Below are positions 42,502 to 51,736 of a DNA stretch of 64,000 nt, one piece after another. The stretch's first letter is position 1, and every line of letters begins with the position of its first letter. The stretch comes from an uncultured Candidatus Poseidoniales archaeon (GTDB taxonomy: Archaea; Thermoplasmatota; Poseidoniia; Poseidoniales; Poseidoniaceae), in contig CAJJCP010000007.1 in NCBI GenBank assembly GCA_905182715.1, forward strand, positions 1 to 64,000, read 5' to 3'. A model generated the notes under the pieces. It saw only the letters and a list, made by a program, of their open reading frames with translations. It was not told where the DNA came from and did no database searches. The translations under genes were made by a program, and so were the position numbers.

Positions 42502-45500
42502 CTAATTAAATCCGAAACGGTCTTGACCTTCTTCGCTTTCAGGTCTGTTACGAATGGAAATGACGACAACGACTGCGACCCCAATTCCAAAGACAACCAG
42601 AACACCCAGTAAGACGCCAGTCGATAAGAATGAACCACTTACACCAGGCAAGATCGATGTTTCTTCTACTAACTGGACGGCTATAGAGGTTGTAGGGCTC
42701 ACTTTTCCATACACGTCCGACGCTTGAATCAATACTTCATGCGTGCCAATTGGAGTACTACTTCGAACTTGCATTTCGACAGAATAGATTCCATCATTGG
42801 CAACCGCATCACCGTTACTTCCGTCATCATACATGCTTTGCCAAGTTGCTTGAGAAGTAAACGGCGTGAATACGCCCAGATTTGCTTGTGCTACCAGAAT
42901 ACCGTCGTAATCGCTGATTGCTACTTCGAGTACAACCGTAGAAGTCGTCTCACCTTTTTCCACTGTTTGAACGCCTGGATTGATAATGACAGGTGCTGTA
43001 TTGAGGATGTTTATGTTCATCTCTTTCATCATTTCACCTGAGATATGGTGTGGTCCATAAATTGCTTGAAGTGTAGAATTCATTCCATCTGCATGCCAAA
43101 GGGTTGTAAACTCACTTTTACCAAGGCCATCGGTCAGGATAAGCGGCAAAGTTTGTTCTCCCGGTGTCATCGAATCAGGTACCGTAAAATTACCAACCCA
43201 TACACCGTTCGATTGAATCAATGGCACGAGTCCACCTCTCGATTCTCTCAAATCAATCATAACACTCTCAACGCCATGACCATCATAGGCTTGAGCATTT
43301 ATGATCATGACAGTGCCACGTGGGCCGGTATCTGGTAGTACCTCAAAGGCATACAATCGTGGGCCTTGATTGATGATTTCAATGTCTCCAGTACCCGTTG
43401 TGACCAGTCCCCATGTATCGGTTGCTGTCACATTGAGTGAACGGTTACCAACTTCAAGTCCGGGGGCCAGAATCTTTGTCGTGAAACGGTTGTCACCAAC
43501 GGTTGTATCACCATCGATTCCACGGTCATTCATACTCACTATCCCGCCTCCAAGCGGCGAGAGGTCGACTGTTACCGTGTCGACATTCAACTCGTTATCG
43601 CCGATGTGGGCTACAAGAGTGCCAACACTTCCTCCTTCTCCATAGATGACGCCCTCTTCGAGGTAGAGTTCGACAAGGGTAGGTGCGGTGTTGTTTTCAG
43701 CTGTGATAATAGAAGGAGAGAGGATTCGTTCAACCATTTGACTTTCAGTGAAGTTGGCAGTTTCGTTTTCATCTCCATATGGGATTTCTAACACTCTGTT
43801 CACACTTGAAAGAAGACCCATCAGAGGGCCTTGGTCAATGATAGACCCAGTCGCATCACCATTTTCACCGTACGAACCAGTCCAGTTGACAACATGTAAA
43901 TTGAAACCATCTCGAGGGTCATTTCCGGTCGATTCTGCGGTGATGACCAGTGAGAGGCCTTCTTGGTCTGCAAGTCGAATCGTATCACCTGGAAGAAGTG
44001 GGATTGGCATCAGGCCAGTTTCTCTTGAAATCGTAATCTCTCCCAAGATATCTTCCGATTCTGGTTGAGTTGCATTCACTTGGATTGGGCTGTTTTCAGG
44101 GCGCTCATCACCACTTGAGGGGTCAGCACCAGTTTCTTCCCACACCATCCGAACGGTTCGGTTCTCCCATTCGGATTGAACGACTTGGTAATCCCAAGAT
44201 TGGTTATGGTTTGCCCCAACGCCTTGTCCATCGAAGAAGTTTCCTCCATTGATTCCAGTGAGATTGAACCAAGTTTCTTGGTGTATGACGTTGACTAAGA
44301 AAACGACTTGTGTGGCATTGGCTTGGTTGCCTGTTTCTTCTATTTCTCGGACGATTCCAAAGGTGCCTTGAGCATCACCGGTGATGACGCCATCAAGGTG
44401 TAAGTCATCCTTCAGCGTAATTCCGTCCTCGGTTAACCAGTGTAAATCATGAATCGTTCCGTTGATAAGAATACTCGAGTTTTCATCTTCTTCATTGACT
44501 CCAAATGTGCCTTGTCCAATGAACTCGGATTTTTGGTCGGTGCGAACACCGTCTTCCCATCGTTCAAGAACAGTCAATCCATCCAGAGAGACATCCATAC
44601 GCAAGCCTTCCTCGCTGAGGACCATATCTGCCAGTGCCTCGAATTGTGTATGTTGTAGCCTTCGCACTCCATTCTCATCCCATGTTTCTAAGAAAAATAC
44701 GCTGACTTCACCCGTTACATTGAGGCCTTCGTTCCCTTCATCATTCTGTTCATTGATCAGTAGGTCTCCAGTTGCTTCGATTCGGAGGCGTTCAGAGAGG
44801 TCTCCATCAATCATCGAACGGTTAAACCATCCTTCTGACACATTGGCAGTTACTTCACTTCGTGAATCGCCATCGAGTGTGACTAAGTGGAGAATCCCGC
44901 TTCCTCGAGCATCAAAGACTTGCGAGGTGAGTACTCCTGATTGAATCGTCTCATTCTTCCAAATCGAGTCAAGAGACAAAGTGAGATTTGTTGAACTGTC
45001 CTCGGTATTTTCAAGAGTCGTTAGGTTGCCATTTCCAAGTTCCCAAGAATTGAGCACTGTTCCTTGGCGCATTTGCCAGCCTTGTCCATCGAAATCTAAA
45101 GAGAACCCTTGTTCACCATCTTCCGTCATGTAGGTTTGGTCAAGGTCCCATGTGGTTTTGAGTAGAACTTCATGATCCGCCATTGGTTGATTCCAAGTAC
45201 CAACTGTGAATGAACGAGTCGTTTGGACAGGTTCTACGAGTGCAGTACCATCCCAAGCGTTGATGGTGACAAGAATCGAAAGTTCATCGCCCCATTGCAG
45301 CGTCGTGTTGAGTTCAGCATGAGCAACACGCTGGTCGTCAACTGAACTCCAAGAGATGAATACATCATTGGCCAGAAGTGTACTATTACGTTGATGTGTG
45401 ACGTCGATATCGATCTCATACGAGCCATTGTCAGCAAAGGTGATGAGATATGCATGTTGATTGAGACCATTCTCTCCTTCAAGCCAAGCAGCGTTTATGG

Positions 45501-45600
45501 TTGGTTGCGCAGGCTGCCCATCTGCAGTTGCGATGAAAACAAGTGGAAGAACCATCATCAAGAGAAGTGCAAATGCAACCACCGGTTTCCGCATGCTCAT
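42502..45600 (-). CDS. Giant secreted membrane-anchored protein with Ig-like domains
   Basis: Surface protein of about 1,032 residues. A signal peptide (MSMRKPVVAFALLLMMVLPLVF) is followed by a long extracytoplasmic region rich in Asn-x-Ser/Thr sequons (many potential N-glycosylation sites). Its last third has Ig/cadherin-like domains (PVIINPGVQTVEKGETT; DGIYSVEMQVRSSTPIGTHEVLIQASD). One C-terminal membrane segment (FLSTGVLLGVLVVFGIGVAVVVV) and a short cytoplasmic tail end it. ATG 45,600 is chosen for the signal peptide; GTG 45,678, overlapping the preceding stop (GTGA), is possible and would place 26 polar residues before it. Function unknown. Confidence 0.8.
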   Translation of the reverse strand: MSMRKPVVAFALLLMMVLPLVFIATADGQPAQPTINAAWLEGENGLNQHAYLITFADNGSYEIDIDVTHQRNSTLLANDVFISWSSVDDQRVAHAELNTTLQWGDELSILVTINAWDGTALVEPVQTTRSFTVGTWNQPMADHEVLLKTTWDLDQTYMTEDGEQGFSLDFDGQGWQMRQGTVLNSWELGNGNLTTLENTEDSSTNLTLSLDSIWKNETIQSGVLTSQVFDARGSGILHLVTLDGDSRSEVTANVSEGWFNRSMIDGDLSERLRIEATGDLLINEQNDEGNEGLNVTGEVSVFFLETWDENGVRRLQHTQFEALADMVLSEEGLRMDVSLDGLTVLERWEDGVRTDQKSEFIGQGTFGVNEEDENSSILINGTIHDLHWLTEDGITLKDDLHLDGVITGDAQGTFGIVREIEETGNQANATQVVFLVNVIHQETWFNLTGINGGNFFDGQGVGANHNQSWDYQVVQSEWENRTVRMVWEETGADPSSGDERPENSPIQVNATQPESEDILGEITISRETGLMPIPLLPGDTIRLADQEGLSLVITAESTGNDPRDGFNLHVVNWTGSYGENGDATGSIIDQGPLMGLLSSVNRVLEIPYGDENETANFTESQMVERILSPSIITAENNTAPTLVELYLEEGVIYGEGGSVGTLVAHIGDNELNVDTVTVDLSPLGGGIVSMNDRGIDGDTTVGDNRFTTKILAPGLEVGNRSLNVTATDTWGLVTTGTGDIEIINQGPRLYAFEVLPDTGPRGTVMIINAQAYDGHGVESVMIDLRESRGGLVPLIQSNGVWVGNFTVPDSMTPGEQTLPLILTDGLGKSEFTTLWHADGMNSTLQAIYGPHHISGEMMKEMNINILNTAPVIINPGVQTVEKGETTSTVVLEVAISDYDGILVAQANLGVFTPFTSQATWQSMYDDGSNGDAVANDGIYSVEMQVRSSTPIGTHEVLIQASDVYGKVSPTTSIAVQLVEETSILPGVSGSFLSTGVLLGVLVVFGIGVAVVVVISIRNRPESEEGQDRFGFN

Positions 45601-45674
45601 AGAAAGAGGTAGGGTCTGCTCCTCTTCAATACTTGCGGTATGATGTGCATTCAGAAAGGTTTCAAGGCCTTTCT

Positions 45675-46631
45675 TCACAAGTCCAAAACATATCCGAAAA
45701 GAAGAGGTGCCACGATGGTCGCATCACTTTCGATGACGAATTTCGGCGTTTCAACTGCGAGTTTTCCCCAAGTGATTTTCTCGTTCGGAGGTGCCCCTGA
45801 ATATCCTCCATAGGAGGGGGATGATTCACTGATTTGGCAATACCAAGACCAGAGAGGTACTTTTCTCTCTAAATCTTGATGCAAAAGAGGTACGACACAT
45901 ATTGGGAAATCTCCAGCTATGCCACCACCTATTTGTAAAAAGGCCAAAGAATCGGTTCTTGACTCGTACCATTGCGCTAACTGAATCATGTATTCAATTC
46001 CGTTTTTGAGTGTCGTCGAACGAAAATCACCTTCAATACAGTGTGCAGCAAAAATATTGCCAAGGGTCGAGTCCTCCCATCCTGGGACATAGAGGGGTAG
46101 ATTTGCTTGAGCCGCAGCAAGCAACCAAGAATCGTCAGGATTTGCTTCATAGTTTGGCTCTAATACTTCACTCATCAATAACTGATAGAAAAATTCGTGA
46201 GGCAGTTTCGAGATGTTCGCGACATCTGCCTCTTTCCAACACGATACGATATGATGTTCTATCTTGCGGAATGCTTCTTCTTCGGGAATACAAATATCGG
46301 TCACTCGGTTGAGGTTTTGACGAAGTAATTCAGCATCATCTTCGGCTGATAAGTTCCGCCAATTTTCGATTGAAACATACGAGTTATGAGCAACGAGATT
46401 GAACAGGTCTTCTTCTAGGTTCGCACCCGTGCACGAGATTCCAGCAATGTGACCTGCGCGAATCATTGGTGCTAAACTCCTACCAAGCTCTGCGGTACTC
46501 ATGGCTCCAGCGAGGGTGAGGAAGATCTTCCCTCCATCTGCTAGAAATTGAGTGAGTGAATGTGCCGCTCTTGCGAGTTCACCAGCATTGAAATGCCGAT
46601 AATGTTGGTCTACAAATAGTCGCACTGACAT
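45675..46631 (-). CDS. Deoxyhypusine synthase-like protein, catalytic lysine absent
   Basis: Enzyme of 318 residues of the deoxyhypusine synthase (DHS) superfamily: GKIFLTLAGAMSTAELG, ISCTGANLEEDLFNL, ICIPEEEAFRKIE. The DHS active-site lysine stretch (GGG-x-x-KHH) is replaced by IGGGIAGDFPICVVPLLHQDL, then YGGYSGAPPNEKITWGKL. This is the pattern of the DHS-like subgroup, thought to be involved in polyamine metabolism but without a settled reaction. Start 46,631 is selected because GAGGGGG precedes it; ATG 46,646 overlaps speD. Third gene of the polyamine operon. Confidence 0.85.
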   Translation of the reverse strand: MSVRLFVDQHYRHFNAGELARAAHSLTQFLADGGKIFLTLAGAMSTAELGRSLAPMIRAGHIAGISCTGANLEEDLFNLVAHNSYVSIENWRNLSAEDDAELLRQNLNRVTDICIPEEEAFRKIEHHIVSCWKEADVANISKLPHEFFYQLLMSEVLEPNYEANPDDSWLLAAAQANLPLYVPGWEDSTLGNIFAAHCIEGDFRSTTLKNGIEYMIQLAQWYESRTDSLAFLQIGGGIAGDFPICVVPLLHQDLERKVPLWSWYCQISESSPSYGGYSGAPPNEKITWGKLAVETPKFVIESDATIVAPLLFGYVLDL

Positions 46632-46632
46632 T

Positions 46633-47022
46633 TCATTCCCCCTCATGTAAGAAGCGAGGAAGGTGCTGCCTTCGCTTAAGTGACAGCGATGGTATTTGCT
46701 CGATCAATTGTTGATGGATATCATCCGCTAAAGCGTTCGGGTCAGAATCTCCACAAGTGAAGCAATCCAAGGCAAGCCACCCCTTTTCAGAATAGCAATG
46801 GGCAGAAACGTGACTTTCGTCGAGCAAGACTACAGCCGCAAAACCTACGGGCGAATTAGAGCCATCAAATTGTTCAACATGCGAGTGAACATTCCGAGCA
46901 TTGCTGCGTTCTACTGCTTTTTCAAGAATTTCAAGTATCCACTGCCCATCATTTTCTTTTGGTGAAACATACTCCGTATAATCGAGGAATACATGGGCCC
47001 CGTGGGCTTGGAAATTTGTCAT
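46633..47022 (-). CDS. speD: S-adenosylmethionine decarboxylase proenzyme, SpeD class
   Basis: Pyruvoyl enzyme of 129 residues giving decarboxylated SAM, the aminopropyl donor. The self-cleavage site LLDESHVSAHCYSEKGWLA contains Glu-Ser-His, where serine becomes pyruvoyl, and CFTCGDSDPNAL holds the proton-donor cysteine. Start ATG 47,022 has AGGTGA five bases upstream; GTG 47,031 is less likely. It sits between the agmatinase-like and DHS-like genes. No spermidine synthase (speE) is in the window, though one may be elsewhere. Confidence 0.9.
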   Translation of the reverse strand: MTNFQAHGAHVFLDYTEYVSPKENDGQWILEILEKAVERSNARNVHSHVEQFDGSNSPVGFAAVVLLDESHVSAHCYSEKGWLALDCFTCGDSDPNALADDIHQQLIEQIPSLSLKRRQHLPRFLHEGE

Positions 47023-47079
47023 GATGTTCACCTGTTCTTTGCTTCGGGTCCTAAATCCTCTCTTTGAAATTTGTCTTGT

Positions 47080-48174
47080 TCAATGTACATGTTGCTTGAA
47101 AAAAGTCGATTCGATGGGGTTCCTTTTCCGGCCGAGTACTTCTCCATGCGGACTCCATCGCCCTTCATTACGTGCTTTGAGATGAGCAGCAATGGCTTTT
47201 GTTGCCAGCATTGCAGCTGTGAATTGAGTGATTGGCGTCTCTTCTTGGGCCACAATTTCGTTGACATCAACGCTGATCACTGTGGCTTTTGGGGCGGCAA
47301 AGACTGCTTCAATTGTTTCAATGACTTGCCAAAAAGACAGACCACCAGGCACCGGAGTGCCCGTAGCAGGCACGAGACTTCCATCGAGTCCGTCGATGTC
47401 GAGCGTCAAATGAATCGGGCCTGAAAGCGTTTCAAGCGTCTTTAGCCATTGGCTCCATACCTCCTTTCCACGGGTTGGAGATTGCGTGTCTCGAGCGAAA
47501 AAGGTTGTAATTCGCTCGTCACTTTCAATCAATTCCAGTTCTTGTTTCGAATAGGCTCGAATGCCGACTTGAAGCAAGCGTCCAATTCCTAAATCGAGAC
47601 TTCGGCCTGCTGCACATGCATGCGAATATGCTTCACCATTGAGTTCTTCACGAAGGTCTGCATGTGCATCGATTTGAACAACAGTGAGACGATGAAGATC
47701 TCCATCGATAAGTGGGTGATGTTGGGCAGCAAGGACTAACGGTGGTAAAATCCCATGTTCACCACCCAGAGCAAGTGGAAAACAATCGCCTGAATACCAG
47801 GGTTGTAAATAGCCGCGAATGTTGTCTAATTGTTCTCCGAGATTCTTTCCTTCCCCGTCCCATTCAGGTGCAGTAAAGATGTTTGCTCCAGCTGGTAAAT
47901 CTTGACCCAGTGCATCATCAAACAATTCAACTTGCCCGCTTGCAGCAACGCAAGCAGCAGGGCCTTGGGCTGTACCTTGGCCGTAGGATGTTGTGAGTTC
48001 ATAGGGTAATTGTAACACTACGACGTCTACATTTTCACCCTGTTCGGGTAAACCGAGGAAATTACCCTCAACATAGTCTTCGCTCACAACCTTGCCCTTG
48101 CACAGGTGTTCTTGAGGCTGTTGTTTGATGTTGTTTAAGGTGAGTCGCTTGTTGGGCTGTATGTCGGGGGGCAT
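47080..48174 (-). CDS. Arginase/agmatinase family ureohydrolase
   Basis: Manganese ureohydrolase of 364 residues. Metal-binding motifs: ALGGEHGIL, QIDAHADLREELNG and the D-x-D-x-x-D box LDIDGLDGSLVPATGTP. It is longer than typical agmatinases (about 300) because of about 70 extra residues at the N-terminus. As the first gene in the polyamine operon, agmatinase (agmatine to putrescine and urea) is the likely reaction; arginase or a guanidinobutyrase-type role cannot be excluded. Confidence 0.85.
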   Translation of the reverse strand: MPPDIQPNKRLTLNNIKQQPQEHLCKGKVVSEDYVEGNFLGLPEQGENVDVVVLQLPYELTTSYGQGTAQGPAACVAASGQVELFDDALGQDLPAGANIFTAPEWDGEGKNLGEQLDNIRGYLQPWYSGDCFPLALGGEHGILPPLVLAAQHHPLIDGDLHRLTVVQIDAHADLREELNGEAYSHACAAGRSLDLGIGRLLQVGIRAYSKQELELIESDERITTFFARDTQSPTRGKEVWSQWLKTLETLSGPIHLTLDIDGLDGSLVPATGTPVPGGLSFWQVIETIEAVFAAPKATVISVDVNEIVAQEETPITQFTAAMLATKAIAAHLKARNEGRWSPHGEVLGRKRNPIESTFFKQHVH

Positions 48175-48204
48175 CTATTGCCCCGGCATTTCGAGGCTTG
48201 GAGG

Positions 48205-48213
48205 GATAAAATT
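48205..48213 (-). promoter_or_regulatory. TATA-like box of the polyamine operon
   Basis: The reverse strand reads AATTTTATC about 35 bases before the agmatinase ATG (48,174), in the 148-base divergent gap shared with the DUF6015 gene. Confidence 0.35.
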
Positions 48214-48270
48214 GACCGATTCTTCTTCTTTTCATGAAATATCATCGATGAGTCTATATGGGTCGGAGTA

Positions 48271-48280
48271 CAATATAATA
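48271..48280 (+). promoter_or_regulatory. TATA-like box of the DUF6015 gene
   Basis: CAATATAATA on the plus strand, roughly 47 bases before ATG 48,323, predicts a leader of about 20 bases carrying a GGGGGA ribosome-binding site. Confidence 0.35.
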
Positions 48281-48322
48281 TGTGTCTGCGAAGTAATTTA
48301 GCGGCCAGCGGGGGAATAAAAA

Positions 48323-48748
48323 ATGACAATGACATTATCTGAACTTACACGAGCAATTCAACAGCACATCGATTTGGAGATGGATGAAGAAGTCGCACAA
48401 GGAATGGCGGAACACGCTCTTGGATTCTTCGGCTTCTATAACCGTATTATTGACAATGCTTTGGAACCAACCGATCGTAACTTATTCTACATGTTCCAAG
48501 ATTACGAACTCCTTACAACTGAATCAGAAGAAACGACTCTTTGGGACGGTCGTGAATGGAGGATTCACTACTGGAAATTCAAACCGGACCTACGCGAACG
48601 GGTCGAATCATACATGCAAAGAAACCGTGACCCTGAAGACATCGATCCTTTTGCTGACATCTACGGTGGTCAAACCAATATCAACTCCATTTGGACACGT
48701 GAATCTGAAAGGGTTACCAATCCCAATGCGTTTACTTCGGATTGGTAA
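48323..48748 (+). CDS. DUF6015-like conserved archaeal protein
   Basis: Soluble protein of 141 residues, acidic. It begins with a short helical segment (LSELTRAIQQHIDLEMDEEVA), then ALGFFGFYNRIIDNALEPTDRNLFYM and the later segment ESEETTLWDGREWRIHYWKF, resembling the archaeal DUF6015 family. Function unknown; a winged-helix-like fold is possible from the helix-rich start and strand-pair end. Own promoter and start signals support it as a real gene. Confidence 0.7.
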   Translation: MTMTLSELTRAIQQHIDLEMDEEVAQGMAEHALGFFGFYNRIIDNALEPTDRNLFYMFQDYELLTTESEETTLWDGREWRIHYWKFKPDLRERVESYMQRNRDPEDIDPFADIYGGQTNINSIWTRESERVTNPNAFTSDW

Positions 48749-48790
48749 ATCGTTGGTTAAGTTCTTGAACGACCACCGTGACCGAAGTCC

Positions 48791-50137
48791 ATGCGCGTTT
48801 GGGCTCTTTGTGTTCTTCTCTTAGCCAGTGCGTCTGTGCCAATGCTTACATCGGCACAACAGCCTGACATTATACAGGAGCACTGGTACCATACGTATGC
48901 GACACTCACAGCCGATGTGAATGCTTGGGCTGACGACCATCCTGACATTGTTGACTTGACTATCGCAGGCCAAACTGAACTCGGAAAGAATCTCTGGGTC
49001 GTACGGATCTCAGATTGGAGCAACGATACAAAAGCCGATGGAACGGACAAAGAAATCGTCTATATTGATGGAGGTCATCACGGTAACGAACATCTCGGTA
49101 CTGAATTGGCGTTCCTTACCGCTGAATTCTATATTGAAGGGTGGGCTGCTGGAGACCAAGAAGCGATTGACGTACTCACAAATACCGAACTCCATGTTCT
49201 CATTATGCTCAACGCTGACGGAAATGATTTAGACACACGTTGGAATGTCAATCAAGTTGATTTAAATCGAAATTATGACCATCACTGGAACGAACAAGAC
49301 GAGACACAGCCAGGCTCAGGTCCATTTAGCGAAGCAGAAACTGCAGCGAATGCCAATTACATGAATACTGTTGTCCCCAATGCCGACTTGTATGTTACAA
49401 TGCATACTGGTGTTTGGATTATGTTGCATCCATGGGGCTACATTCCAGACCAGCCGATCGATTGGGAAATGTTTCATTTCATTCGAGATGATGTCCACGC
49501 CAATATCTCAGACATTCCAATTCGCAATGCTAACGAAGGATTGTATCCTAATTCAGGGACTTCTCGTGACTACGGCTATGGCATCATGGGGTACCCGACA
49601 TTCACCTTCGAGACCGATGATGAACAATGGTTACTCGGTACTGTTGAGGCACTTTCTGACCGCTTAGGAGAAGAACTCGAAGTTATGCGATACCTTATCG
49701 ATAATGTCTATAGTTGGAGGGCTCGTTTAGAGGTCCAATCAATCGTTCTTGAGGATGATGAATTGACATTGGATATCAATAATATCGGCCGTGCAACGAC
49801 AGCAAATGCAACGCTGCAATATATTGATTCATCTGGTAGTGTGGTTTGGAATTCATCGAACTTTTCAGTAAATGCTACCAATTCTGCACAGGTCTCTTTC
49901 GATACATCTTCTCTTTCCATGACGACAGATGGTGCTTGGGAGTTACGGTATCAAGTACGAATCGTAGAATCTGCTCGTTGGGTTTCTGAACCAATTGAAG
50001 CGGACATGGTAGCGATTGTTGAAGATGATGAGTCGAGTTTCCTGGTCGGTTATGGGTTGTTTAATCCAGTGACCATCATAGCTGGCTTTGTGGCTGTTGC
50101 GGCAGTGATTCAAAGCGAGAAAGAAGAAGAAAAATGA
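48791..50137 (+). CDS. Secreted M14 zinc carboxypeptidase, membrane-anchored
   Basis: Extracellular peptidase of 448 residues. A signal peptide (about 1-22) is followed by an M14 domain: zinc-binding GGHHGNEH (H97-x-x-E100), VDLNRNYDHHW (substrate Arg/Asn), the third zinc ligand in VTMHTGVW, and the catalytic glutamate in TFTFETDDEQW. A 100-residue beta domain and a C-terminal membrane segment (about 425-443) follow. It should remove C-terminal residues of peptides near the cell, supplying the cytoplasmic M17 aminopeptidase coded 82 bases further on. Confidence 0.9.
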   Translation: MRVWALCVLLLASASVPMLTSAQQPDIIQEHWYHTYATLTADVNAWADDHPDIVDLTIAGQTELGKNLWVVRISDWSNDTKADGTDKEIVYIDGGHHGNEHLGTELAFLTAEFYIEGWAAGDQEAIDVLTNTELHVLIMLNADGNDLDTRWNVNQVDLNRNYDHHWNEQDETQPGSGPFSEAETAANANYMNTVVPNADLYVTMHTGVWIMLHPWGYIPDQPIDWEMFHFIRDDVHANISDIPIRNANEGLYPNSGTSRDYGYGIMGYPTFTFETDDEQWLLGTVEALSDRLGEELEVMRYLIDNVYSWRARLEVQSIVLEDDELTLDINNIGRATTANATLQYIDSSGSVVWNSSNFSVNATNSAQVSFDTSSLSMTTDGAWELRYQVRIVESARWVSEPIEADMVAIVEDDESSFLVGYGLFNPVTIIAGFVAVAAVIQSEKEEEK

Positions 50138-50218
50138 TGAATTCCATCACTTCTCTTTGCTGATATGTAGGCGCGAGGTTTCAAGTGCTTCAAGGACTAC
50201 GCAAACATAGGTGAACTC

Positions 50219-51712
50219 ATGAAAGTAAGCGTAAGCCCCGGCCACAACATTAACGGAACCCTCATTCTACCCCTTTTCGAAGGCTTTGATGCACTACCTG
50301 AAGCACATGAAACTGGCCTTCATACCGCATTGAAAGCCCAAATCAACCGTATTCTCCAAGATGGAGATTTCAAAGGAAAGATGAAATCTACAATGTCTAT
50401 TCTCGGTGGCGAAGGTGGAAAAGCAATGTTAGTCGGCCTCGGCAAAGAAGACGATGCTGATGCTCACTCATACCGCAAAGCAGGCGCAGCAGTCGTTGCA
50501 AGCCGAAAGAAAGTTCATGGCACAGATTTGACTGTTGTATTCAACGGTACTTCCATCGATGCAATGGGTGCCTTTGCTGAAGGTATGCTCTTGCGTGATT
50601 ATTCCTATGACCATTACAAACAACAAGAGGAAGAAGACAAAGAAAGTGAACTTGATGTTCGAATTACTTGTGATGAAGGCCAAGAAGATGAACTTAATTC
50701 ACTCATCAAGATTCATGCTGGTGTTGCCTCAGGTGTTCACCTTTCACGTGATCTTGGAAACTGTCCTCCAAACGACATGTACCCTGAAGCATTTGCTGAC
50801 CAAGCATGGGAATGGGCAAAGCAATACGATGATGTCGAAGTAACCATCATCAATTACGAGCAAGCAGTCAAAGCCGGAATGGGCGGACTGGTTGCTGTCG
50901 GTATGGGGTCTGCACGTAAACCGTGCATGGTCATCTTCCAACTCAATGGTAAGAAACCGGGTCGATGCCCTCTCCTTGTCGGTAAGGGAATTACTTTCGA
51001 CACTGGCGGTATTTCACTCAAACCTGGTGCAAACATGGACGAAATGAAGTACGACATGGGTGGCTCTGCTACTGTTTTCGGGACCATGCAAGCTCTTGCA
51101 TCGACTGGACACAAAGGAAAGGTCGTTGCCATTACCTGTATGGCTGAAAACATGCCTTCATCCAATGCTCAACGTCCAGGAGACGTCATCAAAACCCTCT
51201 CTGGAAAAACCATTGAAATCCTCAACACCGATGCTGAAGGACGCCTCGTTCTCTCTGATGGATTGTGGAAAGCTGGCGAATTTGACCCTGAATACATCAT
51301 CGACTTTGCAACATTAACGGGTGCATGTGTCGTTGCTCTTGGCCACGAAGCAACCGGTCTCTGGTCCAACGATGATGACTTCCGAACTCGTATACATGAT
51401 GCTGGAAACGCCGTTGATGAACTCGCTTGGCCTATGCCACTGCTCCCTGCTTTTGAGAAGGAAATGACCAATTCTAAGATTGCAGATACTCGCAACCTTG
51501 GCGCTGGTCGTTATGGTGGAGCAAATACTGCTGCTGCCTTCCTCAAGCAATTCGTTCCAAACCGTAACTACGAGAAAGACGGTGAACAAATCACTTGGGC
51601 ACACATGGATATCGCAGGAACATACTGGGGTGCAAAGACCAACTCAATGGTTGGAAACGGTGCTACAGGTATTCATGTTCGAACCATGTACCATCTCATC
51701 ACCAATGGATGA
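50219..51712 (+). CDS. pepA: Leucyl aminopeptidase (M17, PepA)
   Basis: Cytoplasmic di-zinc aminopeptidase of 497 residues. The M17 catalytic domain is intact: LLVGKGITFDTGGISLKPG, DMGGSATVFGTM, the signature NTDAEGRLVLSDGL, and the late WAHMDIAGTYWG. The N-terminal macro-like domain is present. AGGTGA lies before the ATG. It removes N-terminal amino acids from peptides after uptake. No signal peptide. Confidence 0.95.
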   Translation: MKVSVSPGHNINGTLILPLFEGFDALPEAHETGLHTALKAQINRILQDGDFKGKMKSTMSILGGEGGKAMLVGLGKEDDADAHSYRKAGAAVVASRKKVHGTDLTVVFNGTSIDAMGAFAEGMLLRDYSYDHYKQQEEEDKESELDVRITCDEGQEDELNSLIKIHAGVASGVHLSRDLGNCPPNDMYPEAFADQAWEWAKQYDDVEVTIINYEQAVKAGMGGLVAVGMGSARKPCMVIFQLNGKKPGRCPLLVGKGITFDTGGISLKPGANMDEMKYDMGGSATVFGTMQALASTGHKGKVVAITCMAENMPSSNAQRPGDVIKTLSGKTIEILNTDAEGRLVLSDGLWKAGEFDPEYIIDFATLTGACVVALGHEATGLWSNDDDFRTRIHDAGNAVDELAWPMPLLPAFEKEMTNSKIADTRNLGAGRYGGANTAAAFLKQFVPNRNYEKDGEQITWAHMDIAGTYWGAKTNSMVGNGATGIHVRTMYHLITNG

Positions 51713-51736
51713 AGCGACTTTCTGAGGCCGTAACTC

